Positions 16,436-24,890 of a stretch of DNA of 64,000 nucleotides are shown piece after piece; positions within the stretch are counted from its first letter, which is position 1, and the number at the start of each line of letters is the position of its first letter. The translations under genes were made by a program, and so were the position numbers. Source of the stretch: Bryocella elongata. Its GTDB lineage: Bacteria > Acidobacteriota > Terriglobia > Terriglobales > Acidobacteriaceae. The stretch covers positions 62,001-126,000 of the forward strand of contig NZ_FNVA01000001.1 in assembly GCF_900108185.1 (NCBI RefSeq), given 5' to 3'. A model generated the notes under the pieces. The model did not search any database and was not told where the DNA came from. It was given only the letters and a program-made list of their open reading frames with translations.

Positions 16436-16981
16436 ATGTTCCACGAAGCTCCGCTCTCGCTCGGCATGCTCATCAACCGCAGCGCCCGCCTGGGGCAGCG
16501 CTGGCTGGAGTCCCGGCTGTCCCCGCTGGGTGTTGGAGCCGCAGCCGTTCCCGTGCTCGCGGCGCTCAAGGTGCAGGACGGCATGACCCAGCGTGAGCTC
16601 GCGCGGCGCATTGGCACGGAGCAGCCCACCATGGCTCAGACCCTCGCGCGCATGCAGCGGGATGGCCTGATCCTCCGAAGTCCCAATCCCGCGGACGGTC
16701 GCAGCGAGTGCATCCACCTCACCGAAAAGGCCAAGCGCGTAATGCCGAAGATCCGCGAGCTGCTGGTCAGCGGATTTGCCGTGACCAGCAAGGGCTTCAG
16801 CACCAGAGAGATGGAGACGCTGGAGGTGCTGCTGATGCGCTGGCTCGCCAACATGGAAGCGGAGCTGGGCGACCCTCCCGCCATTGAGCCGCTGGACGCG
16901 CAGGTGCAGAAGAAAACGCCCGTGGCGCGAAGGCCACGGGCTCCAGGTACAAAACGCGTAAGAGCTATATCTCCAGGATGA
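16436..16981 (+). CDS. MarR family transcriptional regulator
   Basis: 181 residues. The winged helix-turn-helix is plain at about 45-100 (MTQRELARRIGTEQPTMAQTLARMQRDGLI, then wing SPNPADGRSECIHLTEKAKRV). Long basic residues at the C-terminus extend past the usual MarR end. MarR proteins repress neighbouring efflux or oxygenase genes and respond to phenolic ligands. The divergent Tet(X)-like gene and the 20-bp repeats between them point to a local regulatory pair. Its last 17 bases overlap the end of the convergent RNase J gene. No clear ribosome binding site precedes the ATG. Confidence 0.88.
   Translation: MFHEAPLSLGMLINRSARLGQRWLESRLSPLGVGAAAVPVLAALKVQDGMTQRELARRIGTEQPTMAQTLARMQRDGLILRSPNPADGRSECIHLTEKAKRVMPKIRELLVSGFAVTSKGFSTREMETLEVLLMRWLANMEAELGDPPAIEPLDAQVQKKTPVARRPRAPGTKRVRAISPG
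16910..16941 (-). terminator. RNase J terminator embedded in the marR 3' coding end
   Basis: Read on the minus strand, GCCCGTGGC, a 6-base loop and GCCACGGGC form a perfect 9-bp stem followed by GTTTTCTT. It lies 24 bases past the RNase J stop codon but inside the last codons of the convergent MarR gene. Confidence 0.65.
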
Positions 16982-18626
16982 TCGGCATGATCATCGGGCG
17001 GCGATTCGCGTTCTTCTGCAGGAACCGCTTGAGGTCGGCGCGAATCTTGTCCTTGATCACTCCGTAGTCGCGGCGCTCCACATCGTTCGAGCTCTCCAGC
17101 GTGCGCACGACGATGTCGCGCGCGTTGCGGAGCAGCTCCGGATCGTCCGCCGCGAAGCCGCGCGTGGTGATCTCGGGCATGCCCTCGACCTCACCGGTGG
17201 CGCGGTTGATCGCGATGATCGGAAGGAACAGGCCGTCGGCGCCCAGGTGCTTGCGGTCGCGGATGACGGTGTCGCCCACGACGTCGGCGGTGGAGTTGTT
17301 GTCGATGCAGACGCGACCGGTGGTGACCTTGCCGGTCTTCTCGGCGTGGTCCTTGTCCAGCGTCAGCACTTCGCCGTCCTCGAGCAGGATCACCTTCTCC
17401 GGGACGCCGGTGGCCTTTGCCAGCTCGATGTGCCGCTTCAGGTGGCGATAGTCACCGTGCACGGGCACGAAGAACTTCGGACGCACGAGGTTGATCATCA
17501 TGCGCAGCTCTTCCTGCGAGCCATGGCCGGAGACATGGATCAGGCCGTTGGTGCCGTCGTCGGAGATCACGCGGGCGTCGCGGCGCTCCAGGTGGTCGAT
17601 GACGCGGTAGATGGCCTTCTCGTTGCCGGGAATGATGCGCGAGCTGAGCAGGACGGTGTCGCCCGGATCGATCTTCGCGTGCTTGTGGTTGTCCACCGCA
17701 GCGCGCGAAAGCGCCGACATGGGCTCGCCCTGGGTACCGCTGATCAGGATGCACAACTGGTTCGGAGCGTAGTCGCGGATCTGGCCCGGATTGATCAGCA
17801 GCCCCGGCGGCGGCTCCAGGTAGCCGAGGTCCTGCGCGATCTCCGCGCTGTTGTCGATCGAGCGGCCGATGAGCGCCACCTTGCGGCCATGCTTGTGGGC
17901 CAGGTCCATCGCGATCTTCATGCGGTGGATCGACGACGAGAAGCACGAGAAGAACAGCTTGCGCGGCGCGGCGGCGAAGATGTCGTCGAGGCGGGGAATG
18001 ACGGCCTTTTCGCCCGGCGTGAAGCCCGGTCGGTCGACGTTGGTCGAATCCTGCAGCAGGCAAAGGACACCCTGCTTGCCGAGGTCGGCAAAGGCCTGCA
18101 GATCGAACGGGTGACCGTCGGGCGACGAGAGATCGATCTTGAAGTCGCCCGTGTGCAGCACGATGCCCACGGGTGTATGTACGGCGAGCGCCACGCAGTC
18201 GACGAGCGAGTGGGTAACGCGAATCGGCATCACCGAGAACGGCCCGATGGTGACGCGGCGGCCGGGCTGCAGCTCGATCAGGTCGGCATCGTCCAGAAGA
18301 CGATGCTCGTCGAGCTTACCCTCGACGTACGCGAGCGTGAACTCGGTGCCGTAGACCGGCACATTGAGCTCGGAGAGGATCCATGGCAGGCCGCCGATGT
18401 GATCTTCATGCCCGTGGGTCAGAAGAATGGCGCGGACCTTATCGCGGTTTTCGATGAGGTAGCTGATGTCGGGAACGACGATGTCGACGCCCAGCAGCTC
18501 CTCTTCGGGGAACATCAGGCCGGCGTCGATGACGATAATGTCATCGCCGTAGCGGAGGGCGAGGCAGTTCATGCCGAACTCGCCCAGACCACCCAGCGGA
18601 ATCAGTTGCAGCTTCTCGGAAGGCAT
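16965..18626 (-). CDS. rnj: Ribonuclease J
   Basis: 553 residues from MPSEKLQLIPLGGLGEFGMN, the usual RNase J start and length; the frame is open upstream to 18848 but that part is not family sequence. The metallo-beta-lactamase core shows HGHEDHIGG and later HTGDFKID. A beta-CASP domain follows (SSIHRMKIAMDLAHKHGRKV, ISGTQGEPMSALSRAA, HVSGHGSQEEL, PVHGDYRHLKRH). The C-terminal domain is complete. It performs 5'-3' exonucleolytic and endonucleolytic RNA processing in the cytoplasm. No Shine-Dalgarno sequence is seen; TACACT about 9 bases before the ATG suggests a very short or absent leader. Confidence 0.93.
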   Translation of the reverse strand: MPSEKLQLIPLGGLGEFGMNCLALRYGDDIIVIDAGLMFPEEELLGVDIVVPDISYLIENRDKVRAILLTHGHEDHIGGLPWILSELNVPVYGTEFTLAYVEGKLDEHRLLDDADLIELQPGRRVTIGPFSVMPIRVTHSLVDCVALAVHTPVGIVLHTGDFKIDLSSPDGHPFDLQAFADLGKQGVLCLLQDSTNVDRPGFTPGEKAVIPRLDDIFAAAPRKLFFSCFSSSIHRMKIAMDLAHKHGRKVALIGRSIDNSAEIAQDLGYLEPPPGLLINPGQIRDYAPNQLCILISGTQGEPMSALSRAAVDNHKHAKIDPGDTVLLSSRIIPGNEKAIYRVIDHLERRDARVISDDGTNGLIHVSGHGSQEELRMMINLVRPKFFVPVHGDYRHLKRHIELAKATGVPEKVILLEDGEVLTLDKDHAEKTGKVTTGRVCIDNNSTADVVGDTVIRDRKHLGADGLFLPIIAINRATGEVEGMPEITTRGFAADDPELLRNARDIVVRTLESSNDVERRDYGVIKDKIRADLKRFLQKNANRRPMIMPIILEI

Positions 18627-18672
18627 CAATATGTCAGTGTAGCGCAGGCGGCCCGATGCCACCTCCGCTCGA

Positions 18673-19413
18673 TCAGTGCTGATGGTGCGGAATGGGCCCG
18701 GTAAGTTCATCGGGGGTACAACTTGCGAGGGCCCGGCGCGTCCTCTTTCCGGAGATTGTTCCGTGAATCGTCCGATAGATTCCGATGACGAAGAAGATCC
18801 AGCCCGCCTCGCCCGCGTGCTGCGGAGGGATGACGCAGGCGACCGCAATGCAGAGCAACCCAGCGAGTACGGATCCCAGGTACGCCGTCAGGTAGGAGAG
18901 CGTCAGGGAGCGCTCCAGCCGGTTCAGGCAGAGCTGTTCCCGCTGCCGCCAGGCGTTGGCATACATCAGCGTGATGCAGAGGTAGATGGCGGAGAAGACG
19001 GCGCCGTAGATGATCATCAGGTAGCGGGGCTGGTTCACCGCGCTGAAGGTTGGGTGCTGTGGCGTCTGGATCGCCAGGGAGAAGAGAAACTTCAGCGGGT
19101 ACACATAAAACAGCAGGCAGAACATCAGTGCGGAGTTCAGCACGATCGTGCCCATATCGTGCAGGCCGTACAGACGAAAGAACCTGTAATGGGCGTACCA
19201 GACCATCATGAAGAACAGGAAGCAGACGCAGAACGGAGCGAAGCCGAGCAGCACCTGGGTCAACTCGTCGAAGGTGCGGGGCACCTCGAGTGAGACGACG
19301 ATCAGGGTCAAGGCGAAGCCGAAGATGACGTCGCTGAAGGCGTCGATGCGGGACATGGCTGTACCGCGAAGCCGGAAGCCGTCGCGGGCGATGTGCTCAT
19401 GAAGGGCTTTCAT
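18673..19413 (-). CDS. TMEM175-like potassium channel family protein (DUF1211)
   Basis: 246 residues. The first membrane segment carries the family RxxxFSD motif (RIDAFSD, F26-S27-D28). Further hydrophobic segments bring the total to about six. Bacterial TMEM175 proteins are tetrameric potassium-selective channels without the classical TVGYG filter. It lies upstream of RNase J on the same strand, 46 bp apart. A second, more divergent member lies at 34316-34936. Confidence 0.8.
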   Translation of the reverse strand: MKALHEHIARDGFRLRGTAMSRIDAFSDVIFGFALTLIVVSLEVPRTFDELTQVLLGFAPFCVCFLFFMMVWYAHYRFFRLYGLHDMGTIVLNSALMFCLLFYVYPLKFLFSLAIQTPQHPTFSAVNQPRYLMIIYGAVFSAIYLCITLMYANAWRQREQLCLNRLERSLTLSYLTAYLGSVLAGLLCIAVACVIPPQHAGEAGWIFFVIGIYRTIHGTISGKRTRRALASCTPDELTGPIPHHQH

Positions 19414-19471
19414 TTCGGCAAGGGTAGCAGAGACGTCTCTGCTACCTCAGGGAAATCCTGCGGCTTTTCTG

Positions 19472-19663
19472 CTAGACGCCGCGCAGCACGCGGACGGGGA
19501 AGTAGAAGATCGCGGAGATCAGCTCCAGGACGCCCTTGATCGTGATGCCTACGATGCGGAAGGGAAGCATGATGAGCCAGACGATGGGGTACAGGACGAT
19601 CGCAACCAGCGCCAGCGGCCAGCAGAGGATCAGAAGAATCAGGAAGAGAAGAAACTTGATCAT
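19472..19663 (-). CDS. Small hydrophobic membrane protein
   Basis: 63 residues, almost entirely hydrophobic, with two predicted membrane helices (about 3-28 and 32-58) separated by a short polar turn. GAGG lies 9 bases before the ATG, which supports a real gene. No family recognised. It sits between dapD and the TMEM175-like gene, all on the minus strand. Confidence 0.55.
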   Translation of the reverse strand: MIKFLLFLILLILCWPLALVAIVLYPIVWLIMLPFRIVGITIKGVLELISAIFYFPVRVLRGV

Positions 19664-19720
19664 GGTCGTAAACCTCGCATGTTGAAATACGGAGCTTGGC
19701 CCAACTGTGTTCCCTGATTG

Positions 19721-19758
19721 AAGGCTCCAGCCGCGCGGTGTCCGGCATCTGGAGCCTT
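19721..19758 (-). terminator. Hairpin after dapD
   Basis: AAGGCTCCAG (19721-19730) and CTGGAGCCTT (19749-19758) form a perfect 10-bp stem starting 14 bases past the dapD stop codon. The T-run is weak. Confidence 0.5.
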
Positions 19759-19771
19759 CACGGTGGATGGC

Positions 19772-20638
19772 TTACCGCAGCACTTCCTCCAGCGCGGTCG
19801 AGAGGTCTGTCTTCTCATCGCGGTACTTCACGATGATGGGCGTGTAGACCGATAGACCGAGATCCTTGCCGGGGCCCTTCGTGATGGCTCGTGACCCGGC
19901 AACGACTACTGCTCCCGAGGGGATGATCAGCGGCATCTCGGGCGTGGCTTTGAGGATCGTGTTGTTCACCACGTCGTAGACCGGGGTGCCGCGGGTGAGG
20001 ATGACTCCGGCGGCCAGTACGGCGCGCGAGCGGACGATGGTGCCTTCGTAAACGCCGGTGTTGCCGCCGATGAGGGCGTCGTCTTCGATGATGACGGGCG
20101 AGGCGTTGACGGGTTCGAGCACACCGCCGATCTGCGCGGCGGCGGAGAGATGAACGCGTTTGCCGATCTGCGCGCAGGAACCAACCAGGGCGTGCGAGTC
20201 AATCATGGTGCCTTCGTCGACATAAGCGCCCACGTTGACGTAAGCGGGCGGCATCATTACGACACCGCTGGAGAGGTACGCGCCGGACCGCACGCTGCTG
20301 CCGCCGGGGACGATGCGGATGCCCTGCTTCTTGGTGAAGTGACGAACGGGATAGGTGGCTTTGTCGACGAAGCTGAGCATGGGACGGGCGTCTGGATTGC
20401 TGCCGTTCATGGCTTCGAGGGCGCCAAGGCGGAAACCGAGGAGGATGCCGCGCTTGACCCAGGCGTTGACGCGCCAGCCGGTGGGCGAAGAGGCGTCGGG
20501 CTCGGCGGAGCGGAGGGTTCCGGCTTCGAGGGCATCGCGGAGTTGATGGAAGGCCTTCAGCGCGTCAGCATTGCCGACGGCTTCGGAGCCAAGCGAGAAG
20601 AAGTGCTCGATGGAGGTTTGGAGTTGATCGAAAGGCAT
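19772..20638 (-). CDS. dapD: 2,3,4,5-tetrahydropyridine-2,6-dicarboxylate N-succinyltransferase
   Basis: 288 residues, usual length. An N-terminal helical domain is followed by hexapeptide repeats of a left-handed beta-helix from about 95 to 240 ([28 protein letters not shown], then [18 protein letters not shown]). It transfers succinyl from succinyl-CoA to tetrahydrodipicolinate, the committed step of the succinylase branch to meso-diaminopimelate and lysine. dapA and dapB are also in this window but 13-20 kb away. Confidence 0.93.
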   Translation of the reverse strand: MPFDQLQTSIEHFFSLGSEAVGNADALKAFHQLRDALEAGTLRSAEPDASSPTGWRVNAWVKRGILLGFRLGALEAMNGSNPDARPMLSFVDKATYPVRHFTKKQGIRIVPGGSSVRSGAYLSSGVVMMPPAYVNVGAYVDEGTMIDSHALVGSCAQIGKRVHLSAAAQIGGVLEPVNASPVIIEDDALIGGNTGVYEGTIVRSRAVLAAGVILTRGTPVYDVVNNTILKATPEMPLIIPSGAVVVAGSRAITKGPGKDLGLSVYTPIIVKYRDEKTDLSTALEEVLR

Positions 20639-20671
20639 GCTTCTTCATTCTATCGACTAGCGGGACGGACT

Positions 20672-22066
20672 CTACTTCTTCGTCTCATCGGCTTTGAGGG
20701 CGAAGGGAATCCAGCCGGCGAGGGTGTAGGTGCCGGGGTCTCTGTCCCATTCGGCGCGGGGCACGGCGGTGAGCTGGTCGCGGGTGAGGCCGGGAAGGTT
20801 GAGGTCGAGGATGGGGATGCCGCCTTCCTTCACGTCCACGATGTAGCCCTTGGAGATGCGGACGCCGGTGCGTTTTACCCAGTCGGCGGCCTTAATGGTC
20901 GGCAGCTGCTCGATCTGCTCCGGAGTCCAGTTGGGGAAGTGGAGCTGGTACTCGAGGAAGATGGCTGCGGGCCGGGTCATGAAGCTGGGGCGATGGCCGA
21001 CGTTCGGCAGCCAGACGCTCTGGGGCAGGTTCCGCGTAGAGCCGGTGATGGCGGCGACGCGGTGGCGCAGGTCCTCGAAGAAGGGCTCGAACTCGTGCTC
21101 GTTGGACACGACGTGGTCGAGGTAGCCGTTCATGACGAGTGTGGGCCCGGCTTCGGAGCGCAAGGCGTAGAGGTCGGCGCCTTTGTCGGGCATGAAGCTG
21201 AGGGCGCGGTAGGGTGCGCCCTGGCAGTTGATGGCTGCGCTGGTGTCCCAGGTACCGCCGTTGCCGTCGAGGTTGCCGCCGCCGGAGAGGACCAGCGCGC
21301 GGATGCGGGGGACCTGCCTGCTGGCCAGTGCGGCGGCGAGGCCCGCATGGAAGCTGCCCATGGAGTAGCCGACCATGGCGATGCGGTTGCGGTCGACGTC
21401 GGGGCGTGAGGCGGCGTAGCGCAGGGCCTGGAGGGCATCCTCGATCATGAGGCCGCCGACTCGCTCGGGGTGCATGAGGCCGGGGATCGGCTTGTCGTGC
21501 TCGCCGACCTCGGAGCCACGGGAGGTGGAGCGCTCGAACTCACCGATGGGGTCGTAGGTGACGACGACCGCGCCGGCGGAGGCGTAGAGCAGGCCGGTGT
21601 ACACCGCGTACCAGGAGCTCTTGTCGCCGCCATGGCCGTTGACGACGACGATGGCGGGCAGGTGGCCGCGCGGATGGTCGGGTACGTAGACGATGGCCGG
21701 AACGCGGCGGCCGAACTGGGTGGCGAAGGTGACGTGCTCGATGTGCACGCCGGGCGCGGCGGGCTGGGAGCCGAAGCTGTGGGCCGCGACCGGAGGCAGC
21801 GGGCTGTCGATGGAGAGCGCGTGCACCGCTTGCTCGCGCCATTGCTCGAGCTGGGCGCGGGAGACGGTCTGGGCTTGCACGGTGAGGCCAGCAAACAGCA
21901 AGAACGCGGCAGCGAGGGTGGGTACCCCCCCTCCCCCTTTTCTTGTGGGAGTGTTCAAAGGAGAGACTTTAGGGGTGGACTTCGACCAAGTGTGCCGGGA
22001 AGCGAAGCGAACGCACCCGCCTGCTCTTCGCTTCGACTCGGAATGGCGGATCGCAAAGATGTTCAT
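20672..22066 (-). CDS. Secreted alpha/beta hydrolase
   Basis: 464 residues from the first ATG, which lacks a ribosome binding site. A TTG at 21958 would give a cleaner signal peptide (KGGGG, hydrophobic LAAAFLLFAGL, cleavage after VQA). The hydrolase domain shows an oxyanion NGHGGDKSSW, nucleophile GYSMGS, an acid in the GYLDHVVSNEHEF region and a histidine in NVGHRPSF. It resembles acetyl-xylan-esterase and dienelactone-hydrolase relatives. A run of five G, one A and seven G lies in the signal-peptide codons on the coding strand and could slip. It lies 33 bp upstream of dapD on the same strand. Confidence 0.75.
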   Translation of the reverse strand: MNIFAIRHSESKRRAGGCVRFASRHTWSKSTPKVSPLNTPTRKGGGGVPTLAAAFLLFAGLTVQAQTVSRAQLEQWREQAVHALSIDSPLPPVAAHSFGSQPAAPGVHIEHVTFATQFGRRVPAIVYVPDHPRGHLPAIVVVNGHGGDKSSWYAVYTGLLYASAGAVVVTYDPIGEFERSTSRGSEVGEHDKPIPGLMHPERVGGLMIEDALQALRYAASRPDVDRNRIAMVGYSMGSFHAGLAAALASRQVPRIRALVLSGGGNLDGNGGTWDTSAAINCQGAPYRALSFMPDKGADLYALRSEAGPTLVMNGYLDHVVSNEHEFEPFFEDLRHRVAAITGSTRNLPQSVWLPNVGHRPSFMTRPAAIFLEYQLHFPNWTPEQIEQLPTIKAADWVKRTGVRISKGYIVDVKEGGIPILDLNLPGLTRDQLTAVPRAEWDRDPGTYTLAGWIPFALKADETKK

Positions 22067-22319
22067 CAGCTTGGGTTTGCCGTCTGAAGGAAGGCCCTTC
22101 TTTCATTGTAGGGATTTCAGCAGGGAAGTATGCCACTTCGGACGAATCGGCCTGGGCCGCACTGCCTGGAAGTCCGCGCAATGGAATCGCATCGAGTGCT
22201 GCGTGTGGAGTCGCGGGATATGAGTTTCCGATACGAGTGAACCAGATGCCAGTGATCGAGAGGCCAGATAGGGTCCACGCTCGAGGTTGAAGTGATGGCC
22301 GGCTGTCTATGGCAGCCGA

Positions 22320-22892
22320 TCAGCTGCGTCGTGGTGCTTTCGCGCTCGGAAAGCTCTTCAGGACGGCCTCGGCGGGCGAGACGATCGCAACCTCCCTTGA
22401 AGTCCCGTAGACCATTCTCGTGCTGAGGGCGCCATCGATGACGCCAAGGATTGCCGTGGCCGCCGCCTTCGTGTCGAGGGCCAGGGGCTTGAGAAGGCTG
22501 GTGAGATAGTCCAGAAACCTGTTCTCGTGTGCGATCGCCACGCGATGGAACGGGTGGGCGAAGTCCGGATATTCGGACGCGATGCGAAGGAACGGGCAAC
22601 CGATGATGTCGGACCGGTTCACGACCTGTTCGATCCGGGCCAAGGCTTCATGGATATCCTTCGCTGGGGCCGGGGTATCGAGGTATTCAAAGAACGATCG
22701 GTCGCGATATTCAAGGTATGCGGCCACGAGGTCATCCTTGCTCGGGAAGTGGCGGTAGAAGGTCGCCTTCGCGACCTCGGAGGCAGCCATGATCTTCTCG
22801 GTGCCGGTGGCGCGGACGCCTTCTGCGTAGAAGAGGCGGTCGGCAGCCTCGAGGATTCTCTCCCGTGGATCGGATTGTTTTTGCGTGGCCAT
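22320..22892 (-). CDS. TetR family repressor
   Basis: 190 residues with an N-terminal TetR HTH (RERILEAADRLFYAEGVRATGTEKIMAASEVAKATFYRHFPSKDDL) and a C-terminal ligand domain (CPFLRIASEYPDFAHPFHRVA). It is divergent from a small monooxygenase gene; the 100-bp gap contains two identical-arm palindromes, very probably its operators. Control of the monooxygenase and the membrane protein behind it is inferred from position. Confidence 0.9.
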   Translation of the reverse strand: MATQKQSDPRERILEAADRLFYAEGVRATGTEKIMAASEVAKATFYRHFPSKDDLVAAYLEYRDRSFFEYLDTPAPAKDIHEALARIEQVVNRSDIIGCPFLRIASEYPDFAHPFHRVAIAHENRFLDYLTSLLKPLALDTKAAATAILGVIDGALSTRMVYGTSREVAIVSPAEAVLKSFPSAKAPRRS

Positions 22893-22901
22893 GGAAATAT
22901 C

Positions 22902-22960
22902 TTGACAGAAGACAGACTTGTCTGTCTATACTTGACCCATCAAGACAGACAGGTCTGTCT
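22902..22960 (+). promoter_or_regulatory. Promoter with paired 18-bp TetR operators
   Basis: TTGACA (22902-22907) and TCTATA/TATACT (22925-22932) form a plus-strand promoter. Palindrome AGACAGACTTGTCTGTCT (22910-22927) occupies the spacer. A second copy with identical 8-base arms, AGACAGACAGGTCTGTCT (22943-22960), lies just past the expected transcription start. Start-to-start spacing is 33 bp. Confidence 0.8.
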
Positions 22961-22992
22961 CGTAATCAGCTTCAAGAGAGGGATGGGTGGAA

Positions 22993-23292
22993 ATGGCTAA
23001 GTTCGCATTGCTTGTTGAGTTGAAGGCCAAACCGGGGAAGGAATCGGAAGTCGAGGCGTTTCTCGAGAAGGAGGCTTCGCTGGTGCGGGGCGAGGCCGGC
23101 ACGCTGTCGTGGCATGCGACGGCGGTTGAAGGTGGGGCTGGAGACTATCGAATCTTCGACACCTTCGATGACGAAGCTGCCCGCGAGGCCCATTTGAACG
23201 GCGAGGCAGGACAGGAGCTTGTGGCGCACGCGGAGGAGCTGTTCTCCGAGACACCCAGGGTCTTCCGGCTTCGAGTGGTTGCCCAGAAGTAA
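22993..23292 (+). CDS. Antibiotic biosynthesis monooxygenase (ABM) domain protein, YgiN-like
   Basis: 99 residues starting MAKFALLVELKAKPGKESEVEAFL; a GTG six bases upstream is an alternative. The single ABM ferredoxin-like fold is complete (AGTLSWHATAVEGGAGDYRIFDTFDDEAAREAHLNG). YgiN-type proteins are small dimeric quinol or aromatic monooxygenases, some of them heme-independent. It is the first gene behind the TetR-controlled promoter. A membrane protein gene follows 68 bp later. Confidence 0.85.
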   Translation: MAKFALLVELKAKPGKESEVEAFLEKEASLVRGEAGTLSWHATAVEGGAGDYRIFDTFDDEAAREAHLNGEAGQELVAHAEELFSETPRVFRLRVVAQK

Positions 23293-23360
23293 GGGGCTTC
23301 GCAGGCTCTGGCGCACTGCGGTCAGCGCGCCGGGCACCAACACAACCTTCGAAAGAGTGA

Positions 23361-23780
23361 ATGAAAATGCCTAGCCGCTTCAGCAAAGGTCTGCAGCTGT
23401 TCCTGGGAATTGTGATGTTTCTGTTCGGATTCCTCAAGTTCTTCCAGCCAATTCGTGGATGGTTCGATATCCAGATTCAGCAGAGCCATCTGCCGCACGA
23501 AGCGATCCTTGCCGGCAAAGTAAGCGAGATGGTCACCGGCATTCTCTTCCTGTTGCCGTGGCTGTTGCGATCGCTCAGCGCCAAGGCCAGAGATCAAGTC
23601 GTGCTGGTCGCGTGTCTCCTCCTGTTGGCCCAGATGGCGGTTGCGATTTATGTCCATCTGCAGCCTGGGGTGCCAGCCGGAGTTCTTCCGCTCGGCATCA
23701 AGGCGCCGGTGATTCCTGTCAGCGTTCTGGTGCTGGGACTCGTAACCGCCTTTGGCGCCTGGAAGGAACTGCGAGCGTGA
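23361..23780 (+). CDS. DoxX-like membrane protein
   Basis: 139 residues with four hydrophobic segments. The first (KGLQLFLGIVMFLFGFLKFF) and the following SEMVTGILFLLPWLL resemble DoxX/DUF4267-type proteins, which often accompany quinone or thiol redox enzymes. It lies behind the ABM monooxygenase in the same direction and may share the TetR-controlled transcript. Family assignment is by pattern only. Confidence 0.65.
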   Translation: MKMPSRFSKGLQLFLGIVMFLFGFLKFFQPIRGWFDIQIQQSHLPHEAILAGKVSEMVTGILFLLPWLLRSLSAKARDQVVLVACLLLLAQMAVAIYVHLQPGVPAGVLPLGIKAPVIPVSVLVLGLVTAFGAWKELRA

Positions 23781-23993
23781 TCGTCCACGAGGGAAGCTCT
23801 CCATGTGGCCTCGCCTGCTCACGCTCGATACCTCAGGGGCTAGAGTCCGGTGATTGAGGGCGGTTTATGGCTAAAGTCTCGTCCTCAAAGAGCGGGAACT
23901 TATCCAGCGGTTCCCTTGCAGGATTGAGATCGCTTCGCGAGTAACTCCCGCAGGCAAACTTTTACGAATCGATACAAAGGAGAATAAGTCGTC

Positions 23994-24785
23994 ATGAATG
24001 CTCTCAATCAAATGGATACTCAGGAACCTCTCAACGAGAACAACTCTGCCATCCCTGTAAGTGACGAAGTAACAAAGCCCACGATCGTGTTGGTTCACGG
24101 GGCCGTGGAAGATTCGTCACTGTGGACTCATGGCGTGATCCAGCGGCTCCAGCGCGATGGCTATTCGTTCAAGGTCTTCTCGAATCCCTTGCGCGGTGTG
24201 GCGCATGACGCCGCCTACCTGCGCAGCCTGCTGGATACGATCGAGGGACCGGTGTTGCTTGTATCCCACGCGAACGGCGGGGCCGTCATCACGCAGGCTG
24301 GGGACGATCCCAAGGTCAAGGGCCTTATCTATGCGGGGTCGCCGATGCCGGGCGCAGGGGAAACTACCAATGATTGCCTCGAGCGCTTTCCTGGCGGCGA
24401 TTTCGCTTCGTCCGTCGACCTGATCCCCTACACGCTGCCTGATGGAACGAGCGGCACGAATCTTCTCGTCAAGGCCGAGAGATACGCGTACCTCTTAGCC
24501 GCCGATGTACCTGAGAGTGTGCTCGTGCTGATGATTGCGACGCAACGCCCCATCGCCCTGGCAGCGCTGCAGGAGCGACTGACGTCAGCTGCGTGGACGA
24601 GCAAGCCGAGCTGGCAGATCAGGCCGTTGCTGGATCCCGTGATTCCGCAGGAGGAGTTCAAGTTCGAAGCTGAACGTGCTCACTCCACGGTGATTGAGCT
24701 GAAGTCTTCGCACGCGATCCCGGTTACGTTCCCGGATGTTGTGGTCGATGTGATCGAGCAGGCCGCCCGCGCTATCTCGGAGTGA
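23994..24785 (+). CDS. Alpha/beta hydrolase lacking the nucleophile serine
   Basis: 263 residues with AAGGAG 12 bases before the ATG. The fold is clear: oxyanion strand IVLVHGAVEDSSLW, and later a conserved histidine in SSHAIPVTFPDVV. At the nucleophile elbow, where relatives have HSYGG, this protein reads SHANGG (codons CAC GCG AAC GGC GGG), so serine is replaced by alanine. The other hydrolase features are intact, so it may be a binding protein, a lyase using other residues, or inactive. It follows the DoxX-like gene by 213 bp. Confidence 0.8.
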   Translation: MNALNQMDTQEPLNENNSAIPVSDEVTKPTIVLVHGAVEDSSLWTHGVIQRLQRDGYSFKVFSNPLRGVAHDAAYLRSLLDTIEGPVLLVSHANGGAVITQAGDDPKVKGLIYAGSPMPGAGETTNDCLERFPGGDFASSVDLIPYTLPDGTSGTNLLVKAERYAYLLAADVPESVLVLMIATQRPIALAALQERLTSAAWTSKPSWQIRPLLDPVIPQEEFKFEAERAHSTVIELKSSHAIPVTFPDVVVDVIEQAARAISE

Positions 24786-24890
24786 CGGTGTCTGTTTCCG
24801 GCGGATCGTTTCTGTTGGAAGAGGGCTCGTTTGGGGGGCGAGTCTCGGGTTGCGGGTCTCGGGTTTGAGAGCCAGTGGTCCGGTTGGACG

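Noticed and set aside
17247-18704. 485-codon plus-strand frame opposite RNase J
   Set aside because: Antisense shadow of a conserved gene.
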